From IMG/VR virus record IMGVR_UViG_3300044695_004339, positions 1-43,488 of that record: 43,488 nucleotides of DNA. One strand, written 5' to 3'. Position numbers and translations under genes: made by a program. Source of the stretch: a virus. The notes below the pieces were generated by a model, which was not told where the DNA came from, ran no database searches, and worked only from the letters and a program-made list of their open reading frames with translations. This document shows positions 26,001 through 38,200 of the stretch, piece by piece (position 1 is the first letter of the stretch; every line of letters begins with the position of its first letter).

Positions 26001-29000
26001 TCTTGAAGAAAATGAAGGATTAGTTACACAAAAATTACAAGAATTAGAAACTCCAGAAGAACAGACACCAGAAGGATTTACAGGTCAAGAAGGATTAGAT
26101 GAAGTTTTTAATATAAAAAGAATAGAAGAGCCTACTCAGGAAGAAATTCCTACAGAAGATATAGAGATTGAGAAAGTTCAATTAACTAAACAAATAGATG
26201 AAGCTGAAGAAGATTTGTTTAGATTTAGTAGTGTTGTAGATCAATTCCCTTCAAATTCTCCAGATTGGAATGAGGCTGTTTTAGAATATAATTCTAAACA
26301 ATTAAAATTAAATGATTTAAAACAACAATTAAGAGATTTAGGTACAGAATATGTACCAGAAGGATTTGGATTACCTACAAGAAAAGAAGAAAAAATACAA
26401 CAAAAATCTGTTACACAAACAGAACAAACTAAATTAGAAATAGAAACTAATCCAAATACCAATTTAACATTAGAACAAGAAAAACAACAATTAGAACAAA
26501 CAGAGAATGATATAAACAAATCAAACAAAAGTTCTAATGAATTTATTCTTAAATTAGCAAATCTTGAAAAACCTTTAGAAGAAACACCTTCTTTATTTAA
26601 TTTTGCAAATAAATTATTAATTTCAGTATTTGATAAAATAGCTTATCTTTCAAGAAGTTTTAATAGGGAGACGTTTAAAGAAGATAGTGATACATTAAAT
26701 GCAGAATTTGCATTTTTAAATTCTCCAGAAATAGAAGAAGGGTATGAAATACAATTTAAATTATCTGATAGTAATAGTTTTTACAATGATAGTGTAAAAC
26801 AATTTCAAGATAATATAGCTCGTCTATTAGAATTAGGTGTAATTACAGAAGAAGATTCTCAAAAACTATTAAATGATTCAGATAATTTTATAGAAATTTC
26901 TATTACAGATAGTAAAGGCAAAAACTTTGGAAGCGTACATACAATAGATTATATTAGAGAAGATAGAGTATTACCTATTGTAGGAGAATTACAAGAATAT
27001 GGAGATAATTTAAAAGAAAATCTTACAAATCTTATTGCTTTTAGACAGGAATTAATTTTCCAGCTAAAAAAAGGAATTACTCCAAAAGCTAAAATTACAA
27101 AGAAAACAATAGGCTCACTGTCTATTAAATCAGACAGAACTTATATTCCTTTAACAGAAGCAATTAAAAACAAAGAAGTATTAGATACATTACAAGTAGT
27201 ATTAAAACCAAATGAGGTAGTAAAATCTAATAAAGAAACAATAAATAAAAAAATATTAGCTAATTCTCTTGGTAATGTTGTAGTATTATTACCAACACCT
27301 ACAGGAGATAATTTTGCATTCTCTGTAAAAAGAACAGAATTAGGTACAGAGTTAGCACAATCTGTAGGAAATTCTATTAGACTTTTTTCAGAATATCAAA
27401 AAGCATTACTTAGTTCAGATATACAAAGACAACAAGAATTAAATAATATTGCAGACAGTATTACAGAAACCCTTGGAGCAGAATATGATATTAGAGAATT
27501 TATAGGACTTAGAAATTACATATCTTTGTTTGTATTTAATGGAGCTAAAACGTCATCTTTTACTTCAGCAGATAATAGAATAGAAAGACAAGAAATACCT
27601 TTCATAGATTTTGATGAAAAAAATCAAGCTATAACTTATTCAAACAAAAGATTTTTTGGTACTGTAGAATCTACAGAAGATATATCTTCTTTTGAAAAGT
27701 TAAAACAAGTAGGAATATTTAAACAATTCCTTAATTCAGAAAAAGCAGATTTAGATAAATTTCTTCCTGATTTTGAGAAATTCTTAGCTGACAGAAACTT
27801 AGCTGTAAAATCCAATCTTTTTGAAAAAGAAGAACCTTTTGAAATACCACTACTTGATGAAAATTTTGAATTTGTTGACAATGAAAGAACAAAAGCTCCT
27901 ACATATAAGGAGTTTATAATCAATAATTCAGAAACAAATATACTTGAACATGAAATAAAATCACCTTCAGGTAAAAAAGAATTTTCTTATTTTCAACAAC
28001 CTACATTTAGTTTTGAAATAGAAAAACCTGTAAAGCAAAAAAAGAAAACTAAAACTCAATTATATAAAGAATCAGAAGAGTTTAAAAACAAAACAACAGG
28101 ATTTACAAGTTTACCAATAGGAGATAAAGAGTATTTTTATCAATTAAATGGTAGTAAGATAACAATTCTTAATACAAGAGGTAACAAATTAAAACCTTCC
28201 ACTAAAAAATATCCTGAAGTATTAGAAAAAGTATTGTTACTAAACTATGAAAATTTAAGACCTGATATTCGTCTAATTAATAGAGAATTAACAAGTCTTG
28301 TGACTGTAGACGAAGATCAACTTACAAATAGGGAAGGTAGTTTAGAATGGTATATTTCTCAAATAGGAAAAATATATTTTGAAAGAGATATAAATGGTAC
28401 AGGTAGAAATTCTCCTTATTTTCAAGAAATATTAGATCAACTTGATATTCAATTAGATGCAGGTATAACTGTAGAAAAACAATTAAAAGCAAATAAAGTA
28501 TTTAAAAATTGGCTCACTGTAGATAAGAAGAAAGGTGCAACTATTGATGAATGGGCAAGACAAATAGAAGAATCACTTCCTTCTTCAAAAGGAGAAAATG
28601 TTATAGAAGAAATTCTTGAATTTATATTTAGATTTCCTGGAGGAATGACAGAATATGAAAAATATTCAAAAAAAGATGAAGCAATAGGAGGAATTCTTGT
28701 AGATTTAGGAAAAATCTTTGATATTTACATTAGACCTGTATCTTTAAATAAAATTTCTACACCATTTTTTAATGTAGAATATGAAATAGAAGGAGAAAAA
28801 CCTGAAAAAATAGAAGATATAGATTTAACAGAAGAAGAATTAGAGCAAATAAAACAAGAAGCAGATGCTAATTTTACAGATGAAGAAGAATTTAAATATT
28901 TAGATGAATTACAACTTAGTCAAGAATTTCAAGAAGCTCAACAAGAATATATAGAATATGAAAATAAAGTTCAACAAACAGAAGACAATCAACTGGATGA

Positions 29001-29280
29001 TAGCAGTGAAGAAGAAGAAGAAACTACAGGAGAAATTGAAGAGTCAGAAGAAGACTTAGATGATTTTTCATTTTATAATGAAGAAAAACCATTAGAAAAC
29101 TTACAATTAGATATAAAAAATCAATATAATTCATTATCTTTGTTATATAATTCATTAACAAAAGAAGAAAAAATGAATATAGGTAGTCTTCAAGGGTTTA
29201 TAGATAGTTATAAAAACTCAGAAATAGAACCAACAGAAGAATTTTTAATAGAAGAATTAAAATGTAGAAAAAACAAATGA
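23026..29280 (+). CDS. Giant internal virion/ejection-type protein (2,084 aa)
   Basis: The N-terminus carries a tandem 17-residue repeat (EEFVPKGFTLIE, then EEFVPKGFSLVE); related forms recur near 1015 and 1107 (TPEGFTG, EYVPEGFGL). Long charged coiled coils follow (about 100-460). Residues about 546-635 and 733-758 are hydrophobic and Gly/Ala-rich (LVAAYLTGGTGLAAEAGVG; IISMPVLGAFGAGVQ), suited to membrane entry. The region 800-1200 is again coiled coil, with E/Q-rich parts. The C-terminal 250 residues are very acidic. This pattern fits a large cargo protein of crAss-like virions that crosses the host envelope during DNA delivery (inference). The stop overlaps the polymerase start by ATGA. 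Confidence 0.6.
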   Translation: MEEEFVPKGFTLIETPQDSEEFVPKGFSLVEENGKSVTQNQSVPFTNQVLATDSMINDLKQNPGYPEKSKDAVIREAKEIKPSNPLKTISDSFGLSNNETFIKNVQIEVEKKKAEQAIKDSAKLEQSLYTVAKAQTGVTDELLNYEYENGADPMFNATKTITSEVEKTKQFLANPDLTREDLETDLSIKLKGINEEKEKLKLQLKEDISNSKMLLGQNAEEGADAFKSQVETNKKIQELDEAYINLKRIYVDEPQRLKINPLVKIYDENPEFLYTLPETDFDKMTSNYGAFLQFPGEEELRVAYLKNRDLTNKGDDRNYFQKVADTKIQGDAALGLTQSLIENAINSPIDKREIQKVDRIGYMATLDDLSNKALTQTESVSKKVEELNKKYEGKLTTEKVYNEYKQEFDLLQPEIDNVKKFEEFIKQKALEAKDKFKDLEYTESVQKLINHYDRLSGHSSGVGWAIKENVGNFVPRLTTGLKQLYRLTQSEEDQNTYGFQDIVNYKWNTTQIPDYYKQTPAVERDKDALFGIKVNSSAFYNIAKVSLESTELLVAAYLTGGTGLAAEAGVGSLSAIGAGLGSASTIVLPTMIMTSADATSSYLEKGMPPSLANKLGIITGLIEGLTEVLNPIELTGLSKLTTLTNRLSNKGAYRALLNDVFKKTTGKTPSKELAKILLGDFKTFGKEFAWQGIMESVEEEVGLGLNAIKNYVAKQQKPDLKIGEDEELTWENAAMTAANTIISMPVLGAFGAGVQLYQERNSVLPTARFIAGQNLDAYLQQLDTDFANKKMPKEVYDATKQELTKLGENYKANKFTVDNLVEEDDQIKFFNLVNLQQEQAKKILPEADNDEALEQLDNTTQELTRYKQKALLNSAKTPQEKFKVVENIVLENIDKQYTPEFIKSVNDSNRDAVKKDLIQRLEFIKSPKVAQKVNEILQQVEQKQQVEEEIKETEKEDNVYLEQKKQETLLTSVLSKLQNPENQELTEEESVFLEENEGLVTQKLQELETPEEQTPEGFTGQEGLDEVFNIKRIEEPTQEEIPTEDIEIEKVQLTKQIDEAEEDLFRFSSVVDQFPSNSPDWNEAVLEYNSKQLKLNDLKQQLRDLGTEYVPEGFGLPTRKEEKIQQKSVTQTEQTKLEIETNPNTNLTLEQEKQQLEQTENDINKSNKSSNEFILKLANLEKPLEETPSLFNFANKLLISVFDKIAYLSRSFNRETFKEDSDTLNAEFAFLNSPEIEEGYEIQFKLSDSNSFYNDSVKQFQDNIARLLELGVITEEDSQKLLNDSDNFIEISITDSKGKNFGSVHTIDYIREDRVLPIVGELQEYGDNLKENLTNLIAFRQELIFQLKKGITPKAKITKKTIGSLSIKSDRTYIPLTEAIKNKEVLDTLQVVLKPNEVVKSNKETINKKILANSLGNVVVLLPTPTGDNFAFSVKRTELGTELAQSVGNSIRLFSEYQKALLSSDIQRQQELNNIADSITETLGAEYDIREFIGLRNYISLFVFNGAKTSSFTSADNRIERQEIPFIDFDEKNQAITYSNKRFFGTVESTEDISSFEKLKQVGIFKQFLNSEKADLDKFLPDFEKFLADRNLAVKSNLFEKEEPFEIPLLDENFEFVDNERTKAPTYKEFIINNSETNILEHEIKSPSGKKEFSYFQQPTFSFEIEKPVKQKKKTKTQLYKESEEFKNKTTGFTSLPIGDKEYFYQLNGSKITILNTRGNKLKPSTKKYPEVLEKVLLLNYENLRPDIRLINRELTSLVTVDEDQLTNREGSLEWYISQIGKIYFERDINGTGRNSPYFQEILDQLDIQLDAGITVEKQLKANKVFKNWLTVDKKKGATIDEWARQIEESLPSSKGENVIEEILEFIFRFPGGMTEYEKYSKKDEAIGGILVDLGKIFDIYIRPVSLNKISTPFFNVEYEIEGEKPEKIEDIDLTEEELEQIKQEADANFTDEEEFKYLDELQLSQEFQEAQQEYIEYENKVQQTEDNQLDDSSEEEEETTGEIEESEEDLDDFSFYNEEKPLENLQLDIKNQYNSLSLLYNSLTKEEKMNIGSLQGFIDSYKNSEIEPTEEFLIEELKCRKNK
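23035..23106 (+). repeat. Tandem 21-bp identical repeats encoding EFVPKGF
   Basis: Bases 23035-23055 and 23086-23106 are identical and 51 bp apart, in frame, at the very start of the 2,084-residue gene. They encode two copies of a 17-residue unit with the core EEFVPKGF(T/S)L(I/V)E. Confidence 0.85.
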
Positions 29281-32200
29281 TAAAAAGTTTTGAAAGATGT
29301 ATTAATGTTAAGAGTCCAGAATTTATAAAGCTGTCCAATACTTTTGGATATGCTACTTCTTCTCTATTGACAAGACTTAATAATATGGAAATTCCTTCTG
29401 AAAATAAAGCAAAGGAAATTCTATTAAAAGAAAGACAAAAACAATTTGATGATATTATTAATTACATTAATTCTTCACAAATAGTTGATATTGTAGGACT
29501 TAACAAACATTTAAAAAAATTCATGACTCCTAATCATGGATTATATATTGTAAATCATACAGATACACAAAATGTAAGTAAATATTCTTTTTCGGAAAAA
29601 ACTTTTGGAAAATATAAAGATAAACAAACTAACTTCTCTAAAGAAGTACACGATAAAAATGTAAAAGCTCTTACAGAAATACAAAGAAAACTACAAGAAG
29701 TAGGTTATTCAGATGTATTTAAAATAGAATCAAACAAAACAACTATTGGTTCTCAAATAAAATACAATAAAGAAAAAATAGATGAAATAAACACAAAAAA
29801 AGCTGAATACATAGATGATGAAATAGAATATTTTAATGAAAAAGAAACAGGAAAACAAGGAAGTTTTTTTAAACTTTCTCCAATTCAAAATCAAGATAAA
29901 TATGATGCTGCAAAAGGAGAATGGAAATTTTCACCAAAATTTAATGAACCACAGCAATTAAATATAATAAACACATTAACAGGTTTAACATTTCAATATA
30001 TTTCAAAAGCAATATTAGATGGTAAATCTGTAAATATATTTACAAAAGATATTGTAAATGATATTCCTCAGATAGCTACAAAAAAAGTATATCAAAAGAA
30101 ACTTAATGAATTAATAAAACAAAAAGATTTAAGTTTACAAGATACAGAATTAAAAAACAAACTACAAGAATTACTTAAACCAGAAGTATGGAATAAGTTT
30201 CAAAATTCTGTTTTAAATAATATAAAACAATTTGGATTTCAAATAAATAAAAAATCTGGAGATGTAGTACAAATGGATGTAAAAGATGAGGATTTTGAAA
30301 CACCTATTACTACAGAAGAAGATGAGCCACAAGATGTACTATCAGAAAATGAATCTACAGGAAAAGCTAAAAACTTTTCAGATTATGGAGAATATACTAT
30401 TTTTACAAAAGATAAATTAAGTCCAAGATTAAAAGTATGGCTTTCTTCTATTCCTTCTACAGAAGAGTCTTTTATAGCTGTTAATTTTCCAAACCTTTCA
30501 GTTACAACTACTTATGTTCCTATTGATGTTGTTATTAATGCTATAAATGAAGCTACTGTAGGTAAAAGAACTCCAGAGACAATAATAGCTTCTTTAGAAA
30601 AATATGCAAAAGAAAACCCTAATGCTTCATTTTTAAATGAAGTGGTTAGAAGATTAAAATTAGAGCAAAATCAAGATTCTACAATACCTAATGAATTTTT
30701 TTCAAAATTTAATCAAACCAAAAATGAAATGGTTATGGTTAAAACTTTTACAACACCAAAAAGAATAAATGGTGAAATTGTAAAAGATGAAAATGGAGAA
30801 ATTACATATGATATTCACAGTCAAGTAATTAATATAAATAGAAATGATATTCCTAACAATTTAAAAGATGCATGGTTTCAAGATTTTTCATTTGAATATT
30901 CAGAAGAAAAAGATGAAGAATTAGTAGTATCAAGAGATAGTTATAAAAAAGTATACGATGGATATACTAAATTTAAAGATAGTATATTAAAAAACTTTGA
31001 TAGTTTTGGTAATTTAGCCAATGAAGCTGTAAGACCAGAAGTAATACAAAATATAAATAAGCTATTTGCTTCTATAGGAGTAGAATTAAATACAGAAGTA
31101 GTAAATAAATTAATAAACGGAGGTTTTAAAGGAAGTAGATTTAAAATAGGAAATGATTCTATATTCACAGAAAAGTTTGGAATATTAGGACAGATATTTT
31201 CTGAATTTAAACCTGATATTCAAAATGCTGAAAGAGGTTTTGGTTCTACAGGGATGAATAAAATAGCTAATGAACAAGCTAAATATGTAGATAATTTTAT
31301 GAATACTTCTGCCAAAGATGGTAAAAATAGAAGTATATGGGCTTATGGGTTAAATAATCCATTTACAAGAGAAATGTTTGATATTCTTGCATCTGCAAAA
31401 GAGTTAGCTGCTCAAAAGGAAGCTATTAAACAAGGAGCAAATATTAATCAAAATGCTGAAATATTAGATTTATTACAAACACACTATTCTAATAAGTCAG
31501 AAATATTAACATTACTTTCTACACTAGAGGGAGAATCATTAGAAACTTTTATGAATAATCTTTCATGGAGTATATTTAATGTAACAAAATCTTCTGTGAA
31601 AGGAGCAAAAGGAAAAGAACTTAAAAACATGAATGAAAGAGAATTTATTAATTCTCAATTACATTTGTTTACAAATAATACATTAAGCTCTAAAGTAAAT
31701 GGAGTAGAAAAAAAATGGAGTTATAAATTTCTTACTACACCTTCTGATAAAACAACAATGTTTGTTGTAAGAACTCCAGATCATACTGTTAGCTTATTTA
31801 ATGATTTGATTTCTGTTAAACCAGAAACAGTAAATGTTTTTTATAATAAATTTTTAGGAGAATATAATAAAATAAAAGCATATTTAGAGGGTACAGAAGA
31901 GTATAAAAAATCTATAGATGATATAGAAACTTATGAACCAAAAGTATTTTATAATTTTTCTCAATTTAATGTAAAGTCTAAATTTTTATGGGAAGATAAA
32001 ACAAAATTAAGAAATTTAGATGAAGTAGTAGATGGTATAAAAGTTGAAACCTATATTAAAGATAAAATAAAAGAGCAAATAGAACAAGATATTGCTCAAA
32101 CAAGACTTGATTGGGAAAAATATGGATTAATTGAAAATGGTAAATTAGTCGCAGGAATAAATCAAAACTATTTAGAATCTATACCAAGAGGTATTTCTAA

Positions 32201-35200
32201 TATAGGAAATATTTCTGTATTACAAAAAGCTGTAAAAGATAAACCTGAATTAAAAGTACAGTTAGATGAATTAATATCTGAAGCAGATAGAAAAACTACT
32301 TCTTATCTTATTGCTGATTTTGCTATAAATAAACATTTACATAATATAGAAATGTCAATGTTTGTTCTTGGAGACCCTACAATGTTTTTAAAAAATGCAA
32401 ATCAAAAAATAACAGAAGAACAATTTAAAAATTCAAATTTAGAATTTTGGAAAGATTGGGGAAATAAAGTAAGAGACAACCTTTCTAAAAGAATGGCTGG
32501 ACTACAAGGTAGTGGCACAGAAGCTGTATGGAAAACAGAAACAGCTAATACAATTGTAATTAGAGATCCTAAATTTACATCTAAAGCTATTGAGGAACTT
32601 GTTAAATTTAATCCAGAACTTGCTAAAAAATATCAAGAAATTGATAGTTTAGATGGTCAAGAGTTAGTTACACCACAAGAAGATTTAGCTTTAAAATTAG
32701 CTCAAGGTAAAATAAAAGAATCTGAATACAACGATCTTTTAAAAAAGGTTGAAAAACAAGAACAAGATATTGAAAAACAAGGGTTTATATCTGAAGAAAA
32801 CCTATTCGATGAAAATGAAACATATATTGCACAAGCACAAAAACCATTGGTTTGGGCTTTAATTCCAGATACTTTTTCAAAAATAAGAAAAGTTACATAT
32901 AATAAACCTTCAGCATTTGGTTTATACCCCCAATTCACACAAGGTTTAGAAATAGATAAGATTAGACAATCTATTTATAAACATAATAAAGATAATACAA
33001 GGGTAGATAGAATTGTAATGTTATCTGCTGCTAAATTAGGAGCTAAAGCTCCTATATCAGATGTATTTAATCAAGATGGTACAGTTAATGAATTCACTGT
33101 AAATCAAGAGTCTATAGACGAAATTCCAAGAAAGTATTTTAGAATACAATTAGAAGTACCATACAAGAAATCAGAAGAAATTAGAATACTTACACAATCA
33201 GTAAAATTGATGTTTACTGAATCCTTGGATACTACTTTTGATACAAGTAGTTTAAACATAGATAATAAAGAACTTTCTGGACAAGAATTAAAAGATTATC
33301 ATGATTCTATATATCAAGAAACTTTTAATTTACATTATGAAAATTTTTTAATTGATACAGGAGCTGAAAAAACACCTTTAAATAATTATGCATATAAAGA
33401 CTATAAAAAGTTACAAGAAACATTAAAAGAACATGCTATAACTCAAGGGTATGATTTAAATGAATTAGAAGGACTTGAATTAAATGAAGATAACAATTCT
33501 TTTAAATTACCATTAGCATTTTCAGCTAAAGCTGATAAATATGAAAAATTACTTCTTTCTTTAATAAATGATATAATACTACAAAAAATTCATGGTAGAA
33601 GTTTTGTTCTTGCTACAGAAGCAGGATTTAAATTATCTAAAACAGAAGTAAAAGAAGGAACTGAAGCTAATGATTGGGTAAATTATAATAAATCTAATCT
33701 TGTATTTACAGAAACATATAATCCAGAAACAGGACTTTTACCACAGAGACCAGACCCAAATAATCCAGGAAAAACACTTCCTGCACAGGTAATGATTTCT
33801 TTTAAGTTCTTTGATGCACAAGGAAATAAATTAAACTTAAAAGATTTTACATATGAAAAAGATGGTCATACATTTTTAAATACTAAAAAACTATCACCAG
33901 AACTTCTTAAAATAATAGGAATCAGAGTACCTACACAAGCACACGCTTCAATGGCAGATATTGAAGTTGTAGGTTTTATACCTGATTTTATGGGTGATTT
34001 GATTATAGCTCCACAAGATTTTACAAAACAAATGGGATCTGACTTTGATATTGATAAATTATACAGTTATATGTATAATTATCAGTATTATAATGGTAAA
34101 TTAAAAAGATTAAAGTTTGATGAAGAATTAGTAAGAAAAAATAAAGAAAGTAAAAGAGATGAATCTACAGAAAAACGTTTAAAAGCTATTTTTGGAGAAG
34201 ATTATATTGAATCAGAAATAGAAAATAAAGAAAACTTTGAAAAGTTTATTAATAAACAAAAAATAAAAATTCTTCAAAACCAATTACAAGATATTTATCA
34301 TGTTGTACTTTCTAATATAGAAGTGTATGAAAAAATGATAGAAGGTATTACAGAAGGTAATCTTCCAACTCTTGCAGAAGAACTTTCTAAAATAAATAAA
34401 AAGTCAGATACTCAATTACCATCTTTAGCTTCAGATAGATATAAAGTTACAGAATATTTTGATAATGCGGCAGGTAAAATGGGGATTGGTGTTTATTCAG
34501 CAAATTCTACATTTTTTTCTCTTATTGAAGGAAAAGAAATACAACTACAAAAACAAAAAACTATTATTGTAAATGGTAAAAAAACAAAAGGAACTTTACC
34601 AAATCCTTTTATAGTTAAAGATATAAATGGTAAAGATCACGAATATTTAAAATTATCTGGAAAAGGTTTTAATAAGTTAATTTCAATGTTTCAATCTGCA
34701 TCTGTAGATAATGCAAAATTGAAAATTCTTTCTTTGCTTAATATTGATATTAATACAATGGGAATTAGTGCTGTAATGGCATCTATATCAGATGATAATA
34801 TTAAAGTGGATGGTAAACCTGTATATAATGAAGATTATATTATTAAGTTTATTTCACAACCTGTTATTGTAGAATACCTTGAAGGACTTAAAAAAGGTTC
34901 AGACGATGTAAAAAAGAATCCTGATAAAAATTGGAAAATTACATTATTTGATTCTATTAAAAAGAAATATACACAAAAATTAATAGATGAAATAGGAGAA
35001 GATCAAGCATTTGCATTAATTTCTCAAGATTATAAAGGATATTCTATTGAGGATTTAGATTTTGGTATTATTGAAAATAAATTAAACACTAATACAGATA
35101 ATGCAAAGTATTTAAAAATGCAATTAGATATTGCAGACCAATTTAGATATTTTGAAGATGTTTCTAAATTAGTTAGAAAAGTGCAAAATTTAGTAAATAC

Positions 35201-38200
35201 AGATAGTAAAGGAACTTCTCAAACTATACAAGAATCTATATTTAAACAACAAAAACTTACAGATTTATTAGAATCTTCTTTAAACAGTTCTTCACCATTG
35301 GTTTTATCCAACTTAAATGAAATATTTAATGGTGTAACTAATAGGTTGTTTGAATTAGGAGTGGATTTACCTATTGCAATATATAAAGGAAATACAACAA
35401 ATAGTCCTGTTCTTCCTTATGGAACAACAAAATATGAATCTTTTATTAAAGATTTTAAAATACTTCAAAATAAATCAGAAGAAGAGGACTTTTTTAATTC
35501 TCAAGAAGCTTCTAATTTATGGAATGGTTTTCTTTCTTATATATGGAGTTACCCAGAATTAAATATTGCTGATAAAAATCTATCAGAAGAAAGATACTCT
35601 TTAATAAAAGATGATAATACAAATAAATCATTAGCTACACAAATAGAAGAGTTTAGAAATACAGCATTGTTTATAAACAATCCTATATTAAAACCACTAT
35701 TAAATTCATTAAAAGCAAAACCTTCTAAAAAAGATCCAACACTTAATTTTACAGAATTTTCTGTTTCTGTAGGACTTATTAATCCAGATACAGAAATAAT
35801 ACTATCTTTAGAATATTTAAGACAGATAAATGAACCATTGTTTAACAATCTTATTAAATATACATTATTAGTTACTCCTGCAAATTCCCCTACATCTTTA
35901 AGAAAGTTTATTCCTAATTTTTATTTAGAAGCTATTGGTGCAACAAAAACATTAAATACTATAAATAAGCAATTAAATATTCCTTATTCTAAAGCAGAAG
36001 ATAATGTTTCTATAAGTGAACAATTTCCACCTATATCAAAACAGCATTATCAAATATTTCAACATTATCCAAATCATGCATTTAATATAGATATAAAATC
36101 TAATTTGTTTAATGAAGATAAATCAAAAATATCTATCCCACAAACAAATAAAAATGAACAATTTACACAAGTATATTCTAATCAAGATTCTAAACCAGCA
36201 CAAGTACCTTTACAATTTTTATCAACATTTGATAGTGAATTAAAAAAATGGAGACTTTATACGTTAAAAGAATATATAAAAGAAGATCTTTCCACTATTG
36301 CTAATTATGAAGAAATTCCTACATTAGGGGATTATAATCTTTCAGAATTTGATATAGATGGAGATATAAACAAACCTTCTATTTTAACTAAAAATAATCC
36401 TAAAAATTACAAATACATTCCTTCTATAAAAGAACAAAAAGTAATAAAACAACCAATAATAGAAGAAATAAAACCTGCTACAGAAGTAGTAGTAATTAAC
36501 CCAATAGGATCAAACACAGGACATTTAGAAAATAACTATGGATATTCAAACAGCAATACTTCTAAACAAAATGTGTCTAATATATTAGACAATATTATGA
36601 ATAACTCTACAAATAAGAGTTATAAAATATTGGCTAAAATACTATTAGAAGTAAATAAAAATCAAAATATATTAAGTGGTATTAATTTTGTTCTTGGAAA
36701 TGTAAATCAATATCAGTCAAATGATAATACTATTATTATTAAAACAAATGATGATAGTAAAACATTTCAAAAAACATTTCAGTACAATTTTTTACATGAA
36801 ATAGTTCACTACTATACAGTTAAAAAATTAACAGATGGTTCTCAAATAGGTAAAACTGTTTTAAGAAACATTGAAGGTTTAATCCAAGAACTTGAAAAAC
36901 CAGAGAATTTACAAAAAGCAATAGATTTATTAAATCTTAAAACTACTTCTCAAGAACTATTAAGCAAACTTACACAATTAAGAAACGAACAAGAAATTTC
37001 AGCAGAAGAAAGTTTAGTAGGTTTTTCTTCAGAAGAAGAAAGAAGTATTCTTAACCCTTTAATTAATTCTTTTGAGTTTATATCATCTATAATGAATGAT
37101 GAAAATACTCAAAAATGGATGAATGAAATAAACTATCCTGAATCAAAACTAAATATTTTTGAAAAAGTAGTAGATTATTTAAAAGGTTTGTTTAATAATT
37201 TTATAAGAAGTTTAAACATAAACTTAAAAACTTCTGAAAAAACAGCATTAAATCAAGGAATTGAAAATGTAATGCAGTTGTTAAATAGTTCTAAATCAGA
37301 AGGACAGTTAGATTTATTTACACTATTAAAACCAATATCTAAACTTACAGAAATAAAACAAGCAGAAATAGAAGTAAAAAGAGAAGCTGTTTTAAGAATG
37401 GAAGATAGGCGAAATTTACTGTGGAATGAACATAATAAGATACTTCTTAATGAAAAACTAACAAAAGAAGAAAAATCTACATTATTAGAACCTCTTTTTA
37501 AAAGAATTGAAAAGATGAATAATTCTATAGAAAAGCTTAAAAATAATTTTAATGTTAGTTTATTAGAAGAAGAATCTTTAAAATCATTAGAATATGTAAA
37601 AAATATTCTTGATAAAGAAGAACCTACAGTATCAGAACTACAAGAAGCAAGACTTGTATTAAATACAATGCAATCTTTAATAGAAGTAGGTGTACAAAAT
37701 AAAGAATCCCTATCTTCAGATTTAAAACAAGTATTGATTAATATTAATAAGGATATTTCTGCACAACAAACATTATTAAATGATTTTTCAAAAGAATCTG
37801 TAACAGCACATTATAATACACTTTCAGGACAAACATATACTCCTGAACAAATGTTTAATGCTAATATAGAAGGAGGAACAAGAAGTACATGGTTAAATGG
37901 AGAAGATAATCATAACCCTTTAGTGCAATATACATCATTAGTTGCAGGAGATATGACATTAAAAACTGAAGCTGAAATAACAGATAGGACTATAAACGAA
38001 ACTCCAGAATTAACCAAATTTACAAATAAATTTGATTTTAGAAATTTATTACAAATTACAGATGTAAAAGATGAATTAACAGGAATTATTAAAAAAGTTA
38101 AAAATTTTAAAACAAGACTTACCCCTAAATTCTTTGAAGCAAAAAGAGAAATATTTCAAAAAGCTAAAAATATAACAGGAGCTAATAAAACAGCTAATAT

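Noticed and set aside
35374-35562. Second plus-strand frame inside the polymerase gene
   Set aside because: Lies wholly within a longer conserved frame and has no start context or domain.
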